This document shows, one piece after another, positions 27,747-35,631 of a stretch of 64,000 bases of DNA; positions within the stretch are counted from its first letter, which is position 1; every line of letters begins with the position of its first letter. Made by a program: the position numbers and the translations under genes. The notes beneath the pieces were generated by a model. The model was given only the letters and a program-made list of their open reading frames with translations, had not been told where the DNA came from and did no database searches. The stretch is from Aeromonas jandaei (GTDB lineage: Bacteria > Pseudomonadota > Gammaproteobacteria > Enterobacterales > Aeromonadaceae): contig NZ_CP149571.1 in NCBI RefSeq assembly GCF_037890695.1, forward strand, positions 193,501 to 257,500, given 5' to 3'.

Positions 27747-27965
27747 TTACAGGTAGGTATTGGACCGCCTGCTGCGGTGGCTGATAAGCCAGCAGACCAC
27801 CAGCACCAGCAGCAACCAGGGGGCCAGCTTGATGATCAGGGCAAGCATGCCGCCAAGCGCCCCCAGCAGCACAAACACGCCGCTCACCAGCAGCATGGCC
27901 ACCAGGGTAAAACCGGTCAGCGCCATCACCAGCAACACTCCCAGCAATATGAAAAATTCCAGCAT
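27747..27965 (-). CDS. pspG: Phage shock protein G-like membrane protein
   Basis: Very hydrophobic 72-residue inner-membrane protein with two or three helices. The segment LGGMLALIIKLAPWLLLVLVVCWLI closely follows the conserved core of E. coli PspG, and the start MLEFFILLGVLLVMALTG also agrees. E. coli PspG is 80 residues. It is the last gene of a pspA-pspC-pspG unit, 45 bases after pspC. In E. coli pspG is a separate PspF/sigma-54 target, so its place here fits co-regulation. Confidence 0.75.
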   Translation of the reverse strand: MLEFFILLGVLLVMALTGFTLVAMLLVSGVFVLLGALGGMLALIIKLAPWLLLVLVVCWLISHRSRRSNTYL

Positions 27966-28010
27966 AACTTGCTCCTTACAGGCACTCTGTGCCGCCGGGC
28001 TGCCTTGCGG

Positions 28011-28217
28011 TCAATCCAGCCAGCGTTTCAATTCATAACGGGGCGGCATCACCAGCACCGCCAGCAGATAGGCAGCAAGCGCCAGCGGCGGCACCAGGAT
28101 CAGGGCGAGCAGAGCCACCACTCGCACCGTCACTCTGGATATCCCCAGCCGTTTGGCAATGCCGGCGCAGACGCCGGTCAGCTTGCGATGGACAAGATCC
28201 TTGGGCCAGGGAGTCAT
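28011..28217 (-). CDS. pspC: PspC-domain protein, short form
   Basis: The 68-residue product is a bare PspC domain: HRKLTGVCAGIAKRLGISRVTVRVVALLALILVPPLALAAYLLAVLVMP, with one long hydrophobic segment. E. coli PspC is about 119 residues and carries a C-terminal periplasmic leucine-zipper part that is missing here. PspC normally relays membrane stress and releases PspA from PspF. Only two bases separate it from pspA, so the two are co-translated. No pspB is present between them. Confidence 0.88.
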   Translation of the reverse strand: MTPWPKDLVHRKLTGVCAGIAKRLGISRVTVRVVALLALILVPPLALAAYLLAVLVMPPRYELKRWLD

Positions 28218-28219
28218 GG

Positions 28220-28882
28220 TTATGCCTCCACCTTCTGACCCTTGAGACGGGCCAGCTCGCGTTCGATCTCGTCATTGAGCTCCAGCTCGCGGAACTGTGC
28301 CTCCAGCGAGGGATTCTGCCCCAGAGTAGCCGCCTCCAGCTGGGCTTCCAGCTGATCGACCCGCCCCTGAAAGCCTTCGAAGCGGGCCATCAGCTCATGC
28401 ATGCGCTGGTTGTCCACCTGAGCGCGGGCACGAATGCGGCTATGGGCGGTCTGCTCGCGCAGGGTCAGCAGTTTCTGCTTCTCCCGCGCCTCGGTCAGCT
28501 TGGCGGCCAACCGTTCGCTGTCGGCGGTAAGCTGGGCCAGCACTTCGGCGACCCGGGCCTTGTCCTGCTCCAGCTGTTCACATTTTTTGACCTCCGCCAG
28601 CTTCTCGGTGAGGGCGGCGCGGGCCAGATCCTCACGTCCCTTCTGGATGGCTAACTCGGCCTTGGCCGACCACTCCTGGGTCTGCACCTGCAGCGCCTGC
28701 TGATGGCGCTCCAGCTGTTTTTGCTCGGCGATGACGCGAGCGGCCTGGGTGCGCATATCGACCTGCACCTGCTCCATCTCCTCGATCATCAGGCGCAGCA
28801 TCTTCTCGGGCTCTTCACTCTTGTCGAGCAGGCTGTGCAGGTTGGCATTGATTACGTCGGTCAGGCGGCTGAACACGCTCAT
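28220..28882 (-). CDS. pspA: Phage shock protein A
   Basis: ESCRT-III-like peripheral membrane protein that stabilises the inner membrane under stress and restrains the activator PspF. The 220 residues are nearly all coiled coil: MSVFSRLTDVINANLHSLLD amphipathic start, then EEPEKMLRLMIEEMEQVQVDMR, which is the PspA signature. The ATG at 28882 lies 46 bases from a sigma-54 promoter. The frame is open upstream but reads through that promoter, so earlier starts are rejected. First gene of pspA-pspC-pspG. Confidence 0.95.
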   Translation of the reverse strand: MSVFSRLTDVINANLHSLLDKSEEPEKMLRLMIEEMEQVQVDMRTQAARVIAEQKQLERHQQALQVQTQEWSAKAELAIQKGREDLARAALTEKLAEVKKCEQLEQDKARVAEVLAQLTADSERLAAKLTEAREKQKLLTLREQTAHSRIRARAQVDNQRMHELMARFEGFQGRVDQLEAQLEAATLGQNPSLEAQFRELELNDEIERELARLKGQKVEA

Positions 28883-28927
28883 GGTCTGGCTCCTTGTGGA
28901 TGGGATGACTATCTCTTCCCATTGCAT

Positions 28928-28943
28928 TACAAGAGCCGTGCCA
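28928..28943 (-). promoter_or_regulatory. Sigma-54 promoter of the psp operon
   Basis: On the minus strand TGGCAC, five bases, then TTGTA, against the consensus TGGCAC-N5-TTGCA: one mismatch, at the C of the -12 element. Spacing is exact and it lies 46 bases before the pspA ATG. Psp operons are classic PspF/sigma-54 targets. Confidence 0.85.
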
Positions 28944-29003
28944 AGAAAAATTATTGTTGTTTTACAGATAGATGGGAATTTAACGAGGGAATCCAATAAC
29001 GGT

Positions 29004-29047
29004 TTGTTGGTGAAAAACACCAATGGCGTGGTGATTTTTACCAACAA
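29004..29047. repeat. 19-base inverted repeat upstream of pspA
   Basis: Arms TTGTTGGTGAAAAACACCA and TGGTGATTTTTACCAACAA (16 of 19 positions pair) around ATGGCG. It is about 60 bases upstream of the -24 element and directly beyond the plsC terminator. It could be the enhancer site of the sigma-54 activator or a second RNA hairpin at the end of plsC. Confidence 0.6.
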
Positions 29048-29067
29048 AAAGGGAGCCCGTGGCTCCC
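29046..29067 (-). terminator. Terminator of plsC
   Basis: On the minus strand GGGAGCC, ACG(G), GGCTCCC then TTTTTG, 25 bases past the plsC stop. Confidence 0.85.
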
Positions 29068-29091
29068 TGTTCAATGCAGTTATGATGGCGT

Positions 29092-29820
29092 TCAGGCGGC
29101 GTGATGGCGACCCAGCTTGCCATCCAGCTCGGCCAGTTTGGCCTCCATCCGGGCACGGCACACCTCGGAGAGCTCGCGAATGCCGGCGGCGCCGTGTTCT
29201 TTGCTGCAAACCGGGGCCATCACCTCCAGCAGCACCTCGCCGTTATCCCAGCGGTTGAGGTCAATCTGGCCGAAGTAACTGGAGCAGACGATGGGCACAA
29301 CCGGCACTTCAGCCTGCACGGCGGTATGGAAAGCGCCCGCCTTGAACGGCAGCAGACCACGCCCCTGCGAGCGGGTCCCTTCCGGGAACATCCAGATGGA
29401 GGTGCCGCGCGCCTTGATACGCTCAACGACCTGACCAATGGTGCCGATGGCGCGAGAGCGGTTGGAGCGGTCGATCAACACGTTGCCGGAGAGCCAGAAG
29501 ATGAGGCCGAAGAAGGGGAGCCACAGCAGGCTCTTCTTGCCCACCGCAACCACGCCGGGCTGCACGGCACCGGTCACGGTGAAGATGTCATAGTTGCTCT
29601 GGTGGTTGCAGACATAGACCGCAGGCCCGACCGATTTCACCTCGTCGGCTACCGTCACCTTGACCCGGACCCCGATCAGCGGACAGACCGCGTGATACAT
29701 GCGGGCAAAGACATAGACGTTGTTGGGGTGGCGCGGACGAACCAGACAGAGCAGCAGGCCGAACAGGAACCAGAAGATGAGCAGCAGACCAAGCAGCAGC
29801 ACACGGGCAATTTTGAGCAT
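29092..29820 (-). CDS. plsC: 1-acyl-sn-glycerol-3-phosphate acyltransferase
   Basis: Converts lysophosphatidic acid to phosphatidic acid in phospholipid synthesis at the inner membrane. The 242-residue product has an N-terminal membrane helix (VLLLGLLLIFWFLFGLLLCL), the catalytic NHQSNYD (HX4D), the substrate motif FPEGTRSQGRG and VPIVCSS. Length matches PlsC. It is divergent from scsA, and an FabR-like palindrome lies 49 bases upstream of its start. Confidence 0.94.
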   Translation of the reverse strand: MLKIARVLLLGLLLIFWFLFGLLLCLVRPRHPNNVYVFARMYHAVCPLIGVRVKVTVADEVKSVGPAVYVCNHQSNYDIFTVTGAVQPGVVAVGKKSLLWLPFFGLIFWLSGNVLIDRSNRSRAIGTIGQVVERIKARGTSIWMFPEGTRSQGRGLLPFKAGAFHTAVQAEVPVVPIVCSSYFGQIDLNRWDNGEVLLEVMAPVCSKEHGAAGIRELSEVCRARMEAKLAELDGKLGRHHAA

Positions 29821-29867
29821 CGAACACCTCGAATTTTAACTCGGCGCAGTATACTGATCCCCCTTTT

Positions 29868-29885
29868 AGCGAACAAGCGTTCGCC
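29868..29885. promoter_or_regulatory. Possible FabR-type operator between plsC and scsA
   Basis: AGCGAACAAGCGTTCGCC holds the inverted repeat GCGAAC-N4-GTTCGC. The shape recalls the FabR operator (AGCGTACA-N2-TGTTCGCT as I remember it), and the adjacent gene makes phospholipid. The assignment is by resemblance only. Confidence 0.4.
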
Positions 29886-29995
29886 AAACAGAACCGACCA
29901 CACGGTGCCAGCCTCAGCGCTCATAAAACGGCCGGCAACTTGCCCCACCCGCCATTGGCCGTTAGGATGTGGCCATCTTGATGAACGGGGCGAGC

Positions 29996-30373
29996 ATGAT
30001 TCACCAACAACGCGTGGCGAAACGACTCCTGCTGCTGGTCTGCCTGCTGGTGCTCAATTGCGCGGCCCAGCCGCTGGCCCGGCTGGCACTGCTCGCTCAT
30101 GCCCTCACCTGTCAGGCCCTGCCCGTTCAGAGCATCGATGGTGAGCAGAACGACGGCAAGCCGGTCAGCCCGCAGCCCACCAGCTGCCAGCTCAATGGCA
30201 AATGGCTGAGCGCCGCCAGCCTGCTCTGCGTCGAACAACTCTTCTTTGCCGTCGCCCTGCTGATTGCCCTGCTGGCACCACTCTGGCGCTATACCCCTCC
30301 CTTACCACCGCCAAGGGTTATCTCACCACCCGAGCGGCGACTTCACCTCACGCTCTGCGTCTGGCGGGAATGA
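29996..30373 (+). CDS. scsA: ScsA-like small membrane protein (DUF2946-type)
   Basis: About 125 residues with two hydrophobic segments (RLLLLVCLLVLNCAAQPLARL and ASLLCVEQLFFAVALLIALLAP) and cysteines in HALTCQAL, TSCQLNG and SLLCVEQ. Position at the head of scsBCD, 50 bases before scsB, and the size agree with ScsA. The function of ScsA is poorly known; in Salmonella the scs locus suppresses copper sensitivity. The exact start is uncertain (ATG at 29981 or 29996). Confidence 0.65.
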   Translation: MIHQQRVAKRLLLLVCLLVLNCAAQPLARLALLAHALTCQALPVQSIDGEQNDGKPVSPQPTSCQLNGKWLSAASLLCVEQLFFAVALLIALLAPLWRYTPPLPPPRVISPPERRLHLTLCVWRE

Positions 30374-30423
30374 TTCCGGCCTTTTTCCATTCGCCGTTAC
30401 TCATTTTTTGCGAGACCAGACAG

Positions 30424-32466
30424 ATGACAAACTTTTTCAAGGCAGCCCTGCTTATGGCCTGCCTGCTGTGGCAATCCACGGGATTGGCCAGCGATACGGG
30501 CTGGCTCACCAGCCCACAGAATGATCACGCCCGGGTACGGCTGCAGGCCGACCGCAGCGCCCCTGACCACACCCGCATCCTGCTCGACGTGGCCCTCGAG
30601 TCCGGCTGGAAGACCTACTGGCACAGCCCGGGCGAAGGGGGCATTGCCCCCCAGATCCTGTGGGATGAGCCGGTCGGCGACTTCCAGTGGCGCTGGCCCG
30701 CTCCGCGCCACTTCGAGGTGGCCGGACTCAGTACCCAGGGTTATCAGGGTGAGGTGCGCTTCCCTCTGAGCCTCAACTACCCGGCCGGCCAATCGCTCAA
30801 GGGCACCTTGCGCCTCTCCACCTGCAGCAACGTCTGCATCCTGACCGACTTCCCCTTTACCCTCGCGGTAGATGGTCAGGCCCCGGTAGGTTTCGACTTC
30901 GGCTGGGCCAAGGCCATCAGCAACCTGCCCCAGCCGCTGCCCGCCGACACCCGGGTCGAGCTCGGTTATCAGCACAACCAGCTGCAACTGCGCGCCGAGC
31001 GGGCAGAGGGCTGGCAATCACCGGCCCTCTTTATCGATGCGCTGGAGGGGGCAGAATTTGGTAAGCCGGTGCTCGAGGTCGAGGGCAACACCCTGATCGC
31101 CCGGGTGCCGGTGAGCGATGGCTGGCAGGGGGATGCGCCGGATCTGCGCGGCCAATCCCTCGGCCTGCTGCTGGCCAGTGGCGAACAGGTGTGGCAGACC
31201 AAAGGCTCAATTGACGAATCGCTCGTATTGCCAGCGCCGAGTCAGCCCCTCTTCTGGTTGCTGGGGGCGGCGCTGCTCGGCGGCCTTATCCTCAACCTGA
31301 TGCCCTGCGTGCTGCCGGTGCTGGCGCTCAAGTTGGGGTCTGTGCTGCAACATCAGGAGCGTGAACAGGGAACCGTGCGCAAGCAGTTCCTCGCCGCCAG
31401 CGCCGGGATCATCGCCTCCTTCTGGGCGCTGGCGGCCATGAGCACTCTGCTGCGCGCCACGCAAGGGGCCGTCGGCTGGGGCATCCAGTTCCAGAGCGCC
31501 GGTTTTATCGCCTTTATGGTGCTGGTCACCCTGCTGTTTTGCGCCAACCTGCTGGGGCTGTTCGAAATTCGTCTGCCGAGCAACCTCAACACCCGCCTCG
31601 CCACCAGCGGCGGCAATGGCCTCGGCGGCCACTTTCTGCAGGGAAGTTTCGCCACCCTGCTGGCGACTCCCTGCTCGGCCCCCTTCCTCGGCACCGCAGT
31701 GGCCTTTGCGCTGGCGGCGCCCCTTGGCCAGCTCTGGCTTATCTTCACCGCTTTGGGGATTGGCATGAGCCTGCCCTGGCTGCTGGTGGCGGCCCTGCCG
31801 CGGCTCGCCCTCTGGCTGCCCAAGCCGGGTCGCTGGATGGGGCGCCTGCGCATCTTGCTCGGCTTGCTGATGCTGGGCTCCAGCCTCTGGCTGGCGAGCC
31901 TGCTTGGTAACCATCTGGGCAACATGCAGGTTTACTGGCTGATGGCTGCCATGCTGCTGGCCCTGCTGATTGGCATCATCTGGCGTTATGGCATGCGCGG
32001 CTTCACGCTGGCCCTCTCCCTCTCGGCGCTTGTCGGCGCAGCCCTGCTGCTGGGGGGCGCCTTTACGGCGCAGGGGTCGGGCAACGTCGACCGGGTGATC
32101 TGGCAGCCACTCTCGGAACGCGCCATCACCGATGCCCTCGCCCAGAACAAGCGGGTCTTTGTCGATGTCACCGCCGACTGGTGCGTCACCTGCAAAGCCA
32201 ACAAATACAACGTGTTGCTGCGCGATGAGGTGCAACAGGCCCTCTCGGCCCCCGATGTGGTGGCCCTGCGCGGCGACTGGAGCAAACCGGACGACACCAT
32301 CGCCGCCTTCCTGCGCCAGCGCGGGGCAGCAGCCGTCCCCTTCAACCAGATCTACGGCCCCGGCCTGCCACAGGGAGAGACCCTCTCCCCCCTGCTGGAC
32401 AAGGCCGATCTGCTTACCCTCTTGAATCAGGCCGGTCTGATCCAGACCAACGCCACCCATTTTTAA
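30424..32466 (+). CDS. scsB: ScsB, DsbD-like thiol:disulfide interchange membrane protein
   Basis: Carries electrons from cytosolic thioredoxin across the inner membrane to ScsC. The 680-residue product has a signal sequence (MTNFFKAALLMACLLWQSTGLA), a large periplasmic domain with the redox pair LSTCSNVCILTDFP, a DsbD-type membrane domain with its cysteines in NLMPCVLPVLALK and LLATPCSAPFLGTA, and a C-terminal thioredoxin-like domain with DWCVTCKANK. The frame is open before 30424, but only this ATG gives a signal peptide. Second gene of scsABCD. Confidence 0.9.
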   Translation: MTNFFKAALLMACLLWQSTGLASDTGWLTSPQNDHARVRLQADRSAPDHTRILLDVALESGWKTYWHSPGEGGIAPQILWDEPVGDFQWRWPAPRHFEVAGLSTQGYQGEVRFPLSLNYPAGQSLKGTLRLSTCSNVCILTDFPFTLAVDGQAPVGFDFGWAKAISNLPQPLPADTRVELGYQHNQLQLRAERAEGWQSPALFIDALEGAEFGKPVLEVEGNTLIARVPVSDGWQGDAPDLRGQSLGLLLASGEQVWQTKGSIDESLVLPAPSQPLFWLLGAALLGGLILNLMPCVLPVLALKLGSVLQHQEREQGTVRKQFLAASAGIIASFWALAAMSTLLRATQGAVGWGIQFQSAGFIAFMVLVTLLFCANLLGLFEIRLPSNLNTRLATSGGNGLGGHFLQGSFATLLATPCSAPFLGTAVAFALAAPLGQLWLIFTALGIGMSLPWLLVAALPRLALWLPKPGRWMGRLRILLGLLMLGSSLWLASLLGNHLGNMQVYWLMAAMLLALLIGIIWRYGMRGFTLALSLSALVGAALLLGGAFTAQGSGNVDRVIWQPLSERAITDALAQNKRVFVDVTADWCVTCKANKYNVLLRDEVQQALSAPDVVALRGDWSKPDDTIAAFLRQRGAAAVPFNQIYGPGLPQGETLSPLLDKADLLTLLNQAGLIQTNATHF

Positions 32467-32476
32467 GGAGAACTCC

Positions 32477-33217
32477 ATGAACCTGCGCTCCATCGCCCTG
32501 TTCACCGCCCTGTTTACCGGCTCGCTGACGACCCCGGCCCTGCACGCCGCCCCCTTCACCCCGGAGCAGGAGGCCCGCATCAAGGAGCTGATCCGCGAGA
32601 CCCTGATCGCCAACCCCAAGATCCTCGACGAGGCGGCCGAATCCTGGGAGAAGCAGAACGCGGCAGCCCAACAGGCGCAGCTTGGCAACTTCATCAAGGG
32701 CAACAAGGATGTGCTGTTCAACAGCCCAACCAGCCCGCGCCTCGGCGCCAATAACCCCAAGCTGACGCTGGTGCTGTTCACCGACTACAACTGCGCCTAC
32801 TGCAAGCAGTTCGATCCCCGGCTGACCAAGCTGCTCAAGGCCTATCCCGACGATCTGGGGCTGGTGATCAAGCTACTGCCGTTCAAGGGGCAGAGTTCTG
32901 CCAAGGCGGCCCAGTACAGCCTGACCCTGTGGCAGCAGGATCCGGCCCGCTTCCTCGCCCTGCATGACAAGCTGATGAGCAAGCAGGGGATGCTGACCGA
33001 GGCGGATATCAACAAGGCGCTGGCCGCCACCGGAAACGTGGCGCTCAAGCCCGCACCCAAGGCGACCGAAGAGCTGCGCAACAGCCTGCGCATCGGCACC
33101 ATTCTGGGGGTGCAGGGCACACCGGCGACCCTGATCGGCAACCAGCTGGTGCCGGGCGCCGTTCCCTATGAGGAGCTGGAGCAGCTGGTGAAGGCCGAAC
33201 TGGCCAAGCTGGGGTAA
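32477..33217 (+). CDS. scsC: ScsC, DsbA/DsbG-like periplasmic thiol protein
   Basis: Secreted thioredoxin-fold protein of 246 residues: signal peptide (MNLRSIALFTALFTGSLTTPALHA), an N-terminal helical stalk (about 25-75) that in related ScsC proteins drives oligomerisation, and a catalytic domain with FTDYNCAYCK (Cys106 and Cys109) and the cis-proline region VQGTPATLIGN. The partner ScsB would keep it reduced. Ten bases follow scsB and three bases precede scsD. Confidence 0.9.
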   Translation: MNLRSIALFTALFTGSLTTPALHAAPFTPEQEARIKELIRETLIANPKILDEAAESWEKQNAAAQQAQLGNFIKGNKDVLFNSPTSPRLGANNPKLTLVLFTDYNCAYCKQFDPRLTKLLKAYPDDLGLVIKLLPFKGQSSAKAAQYSLTLWQQDPARFLALHDKLMSKQGMLTEADINKALAATGNVALKPAPKATEELRNSLRIGTILGVQGTPATLIGNQLVPGAVPYEELEQLVKAELAKLG

Positions 33218-33220
33218 GGG

Positions 33221-33736
33221 ATGAGCACCAACCCTCAACCCCGCTGGCGACGCTGGAGCAAGGAGGCGATCTGGCTGCTGTTGCTGGCGCTGGTCATCTC
33301 GACCCTGCTCGATCTGTGGCGCAGCCCGACCCTGCTAGAGGGGGCGATGAGCGCCCCCGTCACCCTGCAGGATGGCACCAGTACGGATCTGGCCACCCTG
33401 AGCCGCGGCAAGCCGCTGCTGGTCTACTACTGGGCCAGCTGGTGCGGGGTGTGTCGTTTCACCACCCCGGCCGTGCAACAGCTCTGGCAGGAGGGGGAAA
33501 ACGTGCTGACGGTGGCGCTTCGCTCCGGCAACGCAGAGCAGCTTGGCAAGGGGATGAGCAAGAAGGGCCTCACCTTCCCGACCCACAATGACGAGTCGGG
33601 AGCGCTGGCCGCCCAGTGGCAGGTGGGCGTCACCCCGACGTTCCTCATCATCAAGGATGGCAAGCTGGTGAGCAGTACCACCGGCTGGAGCTCGAAGTGG
33701 GGCCTGCAGCTGCGGCTCTGGTGGGCGTCGCTCTAG
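33221..33736 (+). CDS. scsD: ScsD, TlpA-like membrane-anchored thioredoxin
   Basis: Membrane-tethered periplasmic thioredoxin of 171 residues: one N-terminal helix (EAIWLLLLALVISTLLDLW) then a thioredoxin fold with YYWASWCGVCRFTTPAV (WCGVC active site) and the cis-proline VTPTFLIIKDG. Last gene of scsABCD, three bases after scsC, with a strong terminator. Specific clients are unknown. Confidence 0.9.
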   Translation: MSTNPQPRWRRWSKEAIWLLLLALVISTLLDLWRSPTLLEGAMSAPVTLQDGTSTDLATLSRGKPLLVYYWASWCGVCRFTTPAVQQLWQEGENVLTVALRSGNAEQLGKGMSKKGLTFPTHNDESGALAAQWQVGVTPTFLIIKDGKLVSSTTGWSSKWGLQLRLWWASL

Positions 33737-33761
33737 CCACGCAACATCGCTGCCTGCAACA

Positions 33762-33789
33762 GGGCCATCCCACCGGATGGCCTTTTTTA
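33762..33789 (+). terminator. Terminator of scsABCD
   Basis: GGCCATCC/GGATGGCC stem with a four-base loop followed by six T residues. Confidence 0.9.
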
Positions 33790-33797
33790 TGCCGACA

Positions 33798-34622
33798 TCA
33801 GGCGGTGAGCTGCATGCCGCGTACCTGCGCCAGCAGGGCGACCACGGCCGCCGAGCGCAACGCATCGGGGGCGTAGCAGAGCCCCACCCGCCGCTTGAAG
33901 GAAGAGGCCGCCAGCTCGACGACCGAACAACCGGGCAAACAAAGCGAACGGGGCAACCAGGCAATCCCCGCCCCGGCGGCCACCATGGTCGCCGCCAGTC
34001 GCAGCGACCCCGCCCGCCGTGGATAGAGCGGCGCCTGATTGCCGAGAATGGCGATCAGCCGCAGGTGGGAGTCGTGGCGCGGACAGGTAACCCAGGGCTC
34101 GTCCGCCAACGCTGCCGGGGTGAGCGCCCCCTTGCCTGCCAGCGGGTGATCCGGTGGCAGCACCAGCACGAACTCCTCCTCCAGCAGGGGAATAAAGAGC
34201 TCGTCACCACAGCGCAGGGATTCGCAGCCCAGCCGCACATCGCCACAGCAGCCCTCCTCCAGAGTCAGCAGGATCTCCTCGTGGGCGAGCACCCCTTGCA
34301 CCAGCGCCCCCACCACGCCATCACCCAGATCCGCCTCAATCCCCACCGTCACCTCGAGACAGGGGGAGGTTTCACGAAACTCGCGGGCGAGGGAGTCGGT
34401 ATCGGCGATCAACCGCTTGGCGCGGGGATAGAGCCGGTGCGCCGCTTCGGTCCCCTCCACCCCGCGCGCCTGCCTCACAAACAGGGTCACCCCCAACTCA
34501 TCCTCCAGCGTCTTGATAGTGGTGGAGAGGGTGGGCTGGGTGATGAAGAGGCGGGTGGCCGCCGCCGTGATGTTGCGCTCCTCGAAGACAGCCACAAACG
34601 CACGCAGGGTTCGCACATCCAT
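33798..34622 (-). CDS. LysR-family transcriptional regulator
   Basis: 274 residues. The N-terminal winged helix is MDVRTLRAFVAVFEERNITAAATRLFITQPTLSTTIKTLEDELG; the C-terminal part is the usual LysR effector domain. It is divergent from an oxidoreductase gene with 130 bases between the starts, so it most likely controls the two-gene unit 34753-36368. Effector unknown. Confidence 0.9.
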   Translation of the reverse strand: MDVRTLRAFVAVFEERNITAAATRLFITQPTLSTTIKTLEDELGVTLFVRQARGVEGTEAAHRLYPRAKRLIADTDSLAREFRETSPCLEVTVGIEADLGDGVVGALVQGVLAHEEILLTLEEGCCGDVRLGCESLRCGDELFIPLLEEEFVLVLPPDHPLAGKGALTPAALADEPWVTCPRHDSHLRLIAILGNQAPLYPRRAGSLRLAATMVAAGAGIAWLPRSLCLPGCSVVELAASSFKRRVGLCYAPDALRSAAVVALLAQVRGMQLTA

Positions 34623-34752
34623 AGAATTTACCTATACCAGACAGTCATAAAAGCCATTTTTCACGGCGACATTGGGCAAATATAGTGGCTTACCTGCCAC
34701 AAGGCATCTCAATTCCCTATATCAGCGTCTATCAACACCGTCAGGAGCCATC

Positions 34753-35631
34753 ATGCGCCATCTTTCTGTCATCGGCCTCGGGGCCATGGGCTCCGCCCTC
34801 GCCACCACCCTGCTCAAGGCGGGCCATCCGGTCACCGTTTGGAATCGCAGCGCCGCCAAGGCTGCCCCGCTGCAGGCGCTGAGTGCGACACTCGCCCCCT
34901 CGGTTGGTGCAGCCATCGCCGCAAGCGATATCACCCTTGTCTGCGTCGATAACTACGCCGTCAGCCAGCAGCTGCTGGACGAGGCGAGCGATGCGGTGGC
35001 GGGCAAGCTGTTGGTGCAGCTCTCCACCGGCAGCCCGCAGGGGGCCAGAGCGCTGGAGAGCTGGAGCCACGCTCGCGCCGCTAGCTATCTCGATGGCGCC
35101 ATTCTCTGTTTCCCGGATCAGATCGGTACCAGCGATGCCAGCATCATCTGCTCGGGGGCCAGCGCTGCCTTTAGCGACGCCGAGCCGGTGCTGCGCCTGC
35201 TCGCCCCTACCCTCGACCATGTGGCCGAGGCGGTGGGGGCCGCTGCGGCGCAAGATTGCGCCGTCGCCGCCTACTTTGCCGGTGGTCTGCTCGGAGCCCT
35301 GCACGGCGCACTGATCTGCGAGGCGGAAGGGCTACCGGTGGCCAAGGTGTGCGCCCAGTTCAGCGAGCTCTCCCCCATTCTCGGTGGCGATGTGGCCCAC
35401 CTTGGCAAGACGCTGGCGAGCGGCGATTTCGATCACCCCTACGCCAGCCTGAAAACCTGGAGCGCCGCCATCAGCCGCCTCGCCGGTCACGCCAGCGATG
35501 TCGGGATCGACAGCCGCTTCCCGCGCTTTGCCACCGATCTGTTTGAGGAAGGGGTGGCGCAAGGGTTTGGTCAGCAGGAGGTGTCAGCCCTCATCAAGGT
35601 GCTGCGGGCACGCAATGGAGCGGCACTATGA
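34753..35631 (+). CDS. NAD(P)-binding oxidoreductase of the beta-hydroxyacid dehydrogenase/imine reductase type
   Basis: 292 residues. The N-terminal Rossmann site is LSVIGLGAMGSALATTLLKAG followed by VTVWNRSAAKAAPL; NR-S/T after the second strand suggests NADPH. A second, helical domain follows, with GGLLGALHGALICEAEG. The hydroxyacid-dehydrogenase lysine is not evident; this region reads more like imine reductase-type members, so the substrate is open. The ATG at 34753 follows CAGGAGCC. Its stop overlaps the next gene by four bases (ATGA). Confidence 0.82.
   Translation: MRHLSVIGLGAMGSALATTLLKAGHPVTVWNRSAAKAAPLQALSATLAPSVGAAIAASDITLVCVDNYAVSQQLLDEASDAVAGKLLVQLSTGSPQGARALESWSHARAASYLDGAILCFPDQIGTSDASIICSGASAAFSDAEPVLRLLAPTLDHVAEAVGAAAAQDCAVAAYFAGGLLGALHGALICEAEGLPVAKVCAQFSELSPILGGDVAHLGKTLASGDFDHPYASLKTWSAAISRLAGHASDVGIDSRFPRFATDLFEEGVAQGFGQQEVSALIKVLRARNGAAL

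Noticed and set aside
31207..32781. 524-codon open frame antisense to scsB
   Set aside because: Gln/Ala/Arg-rich shadow; scsB has all redox and membrane motifs.
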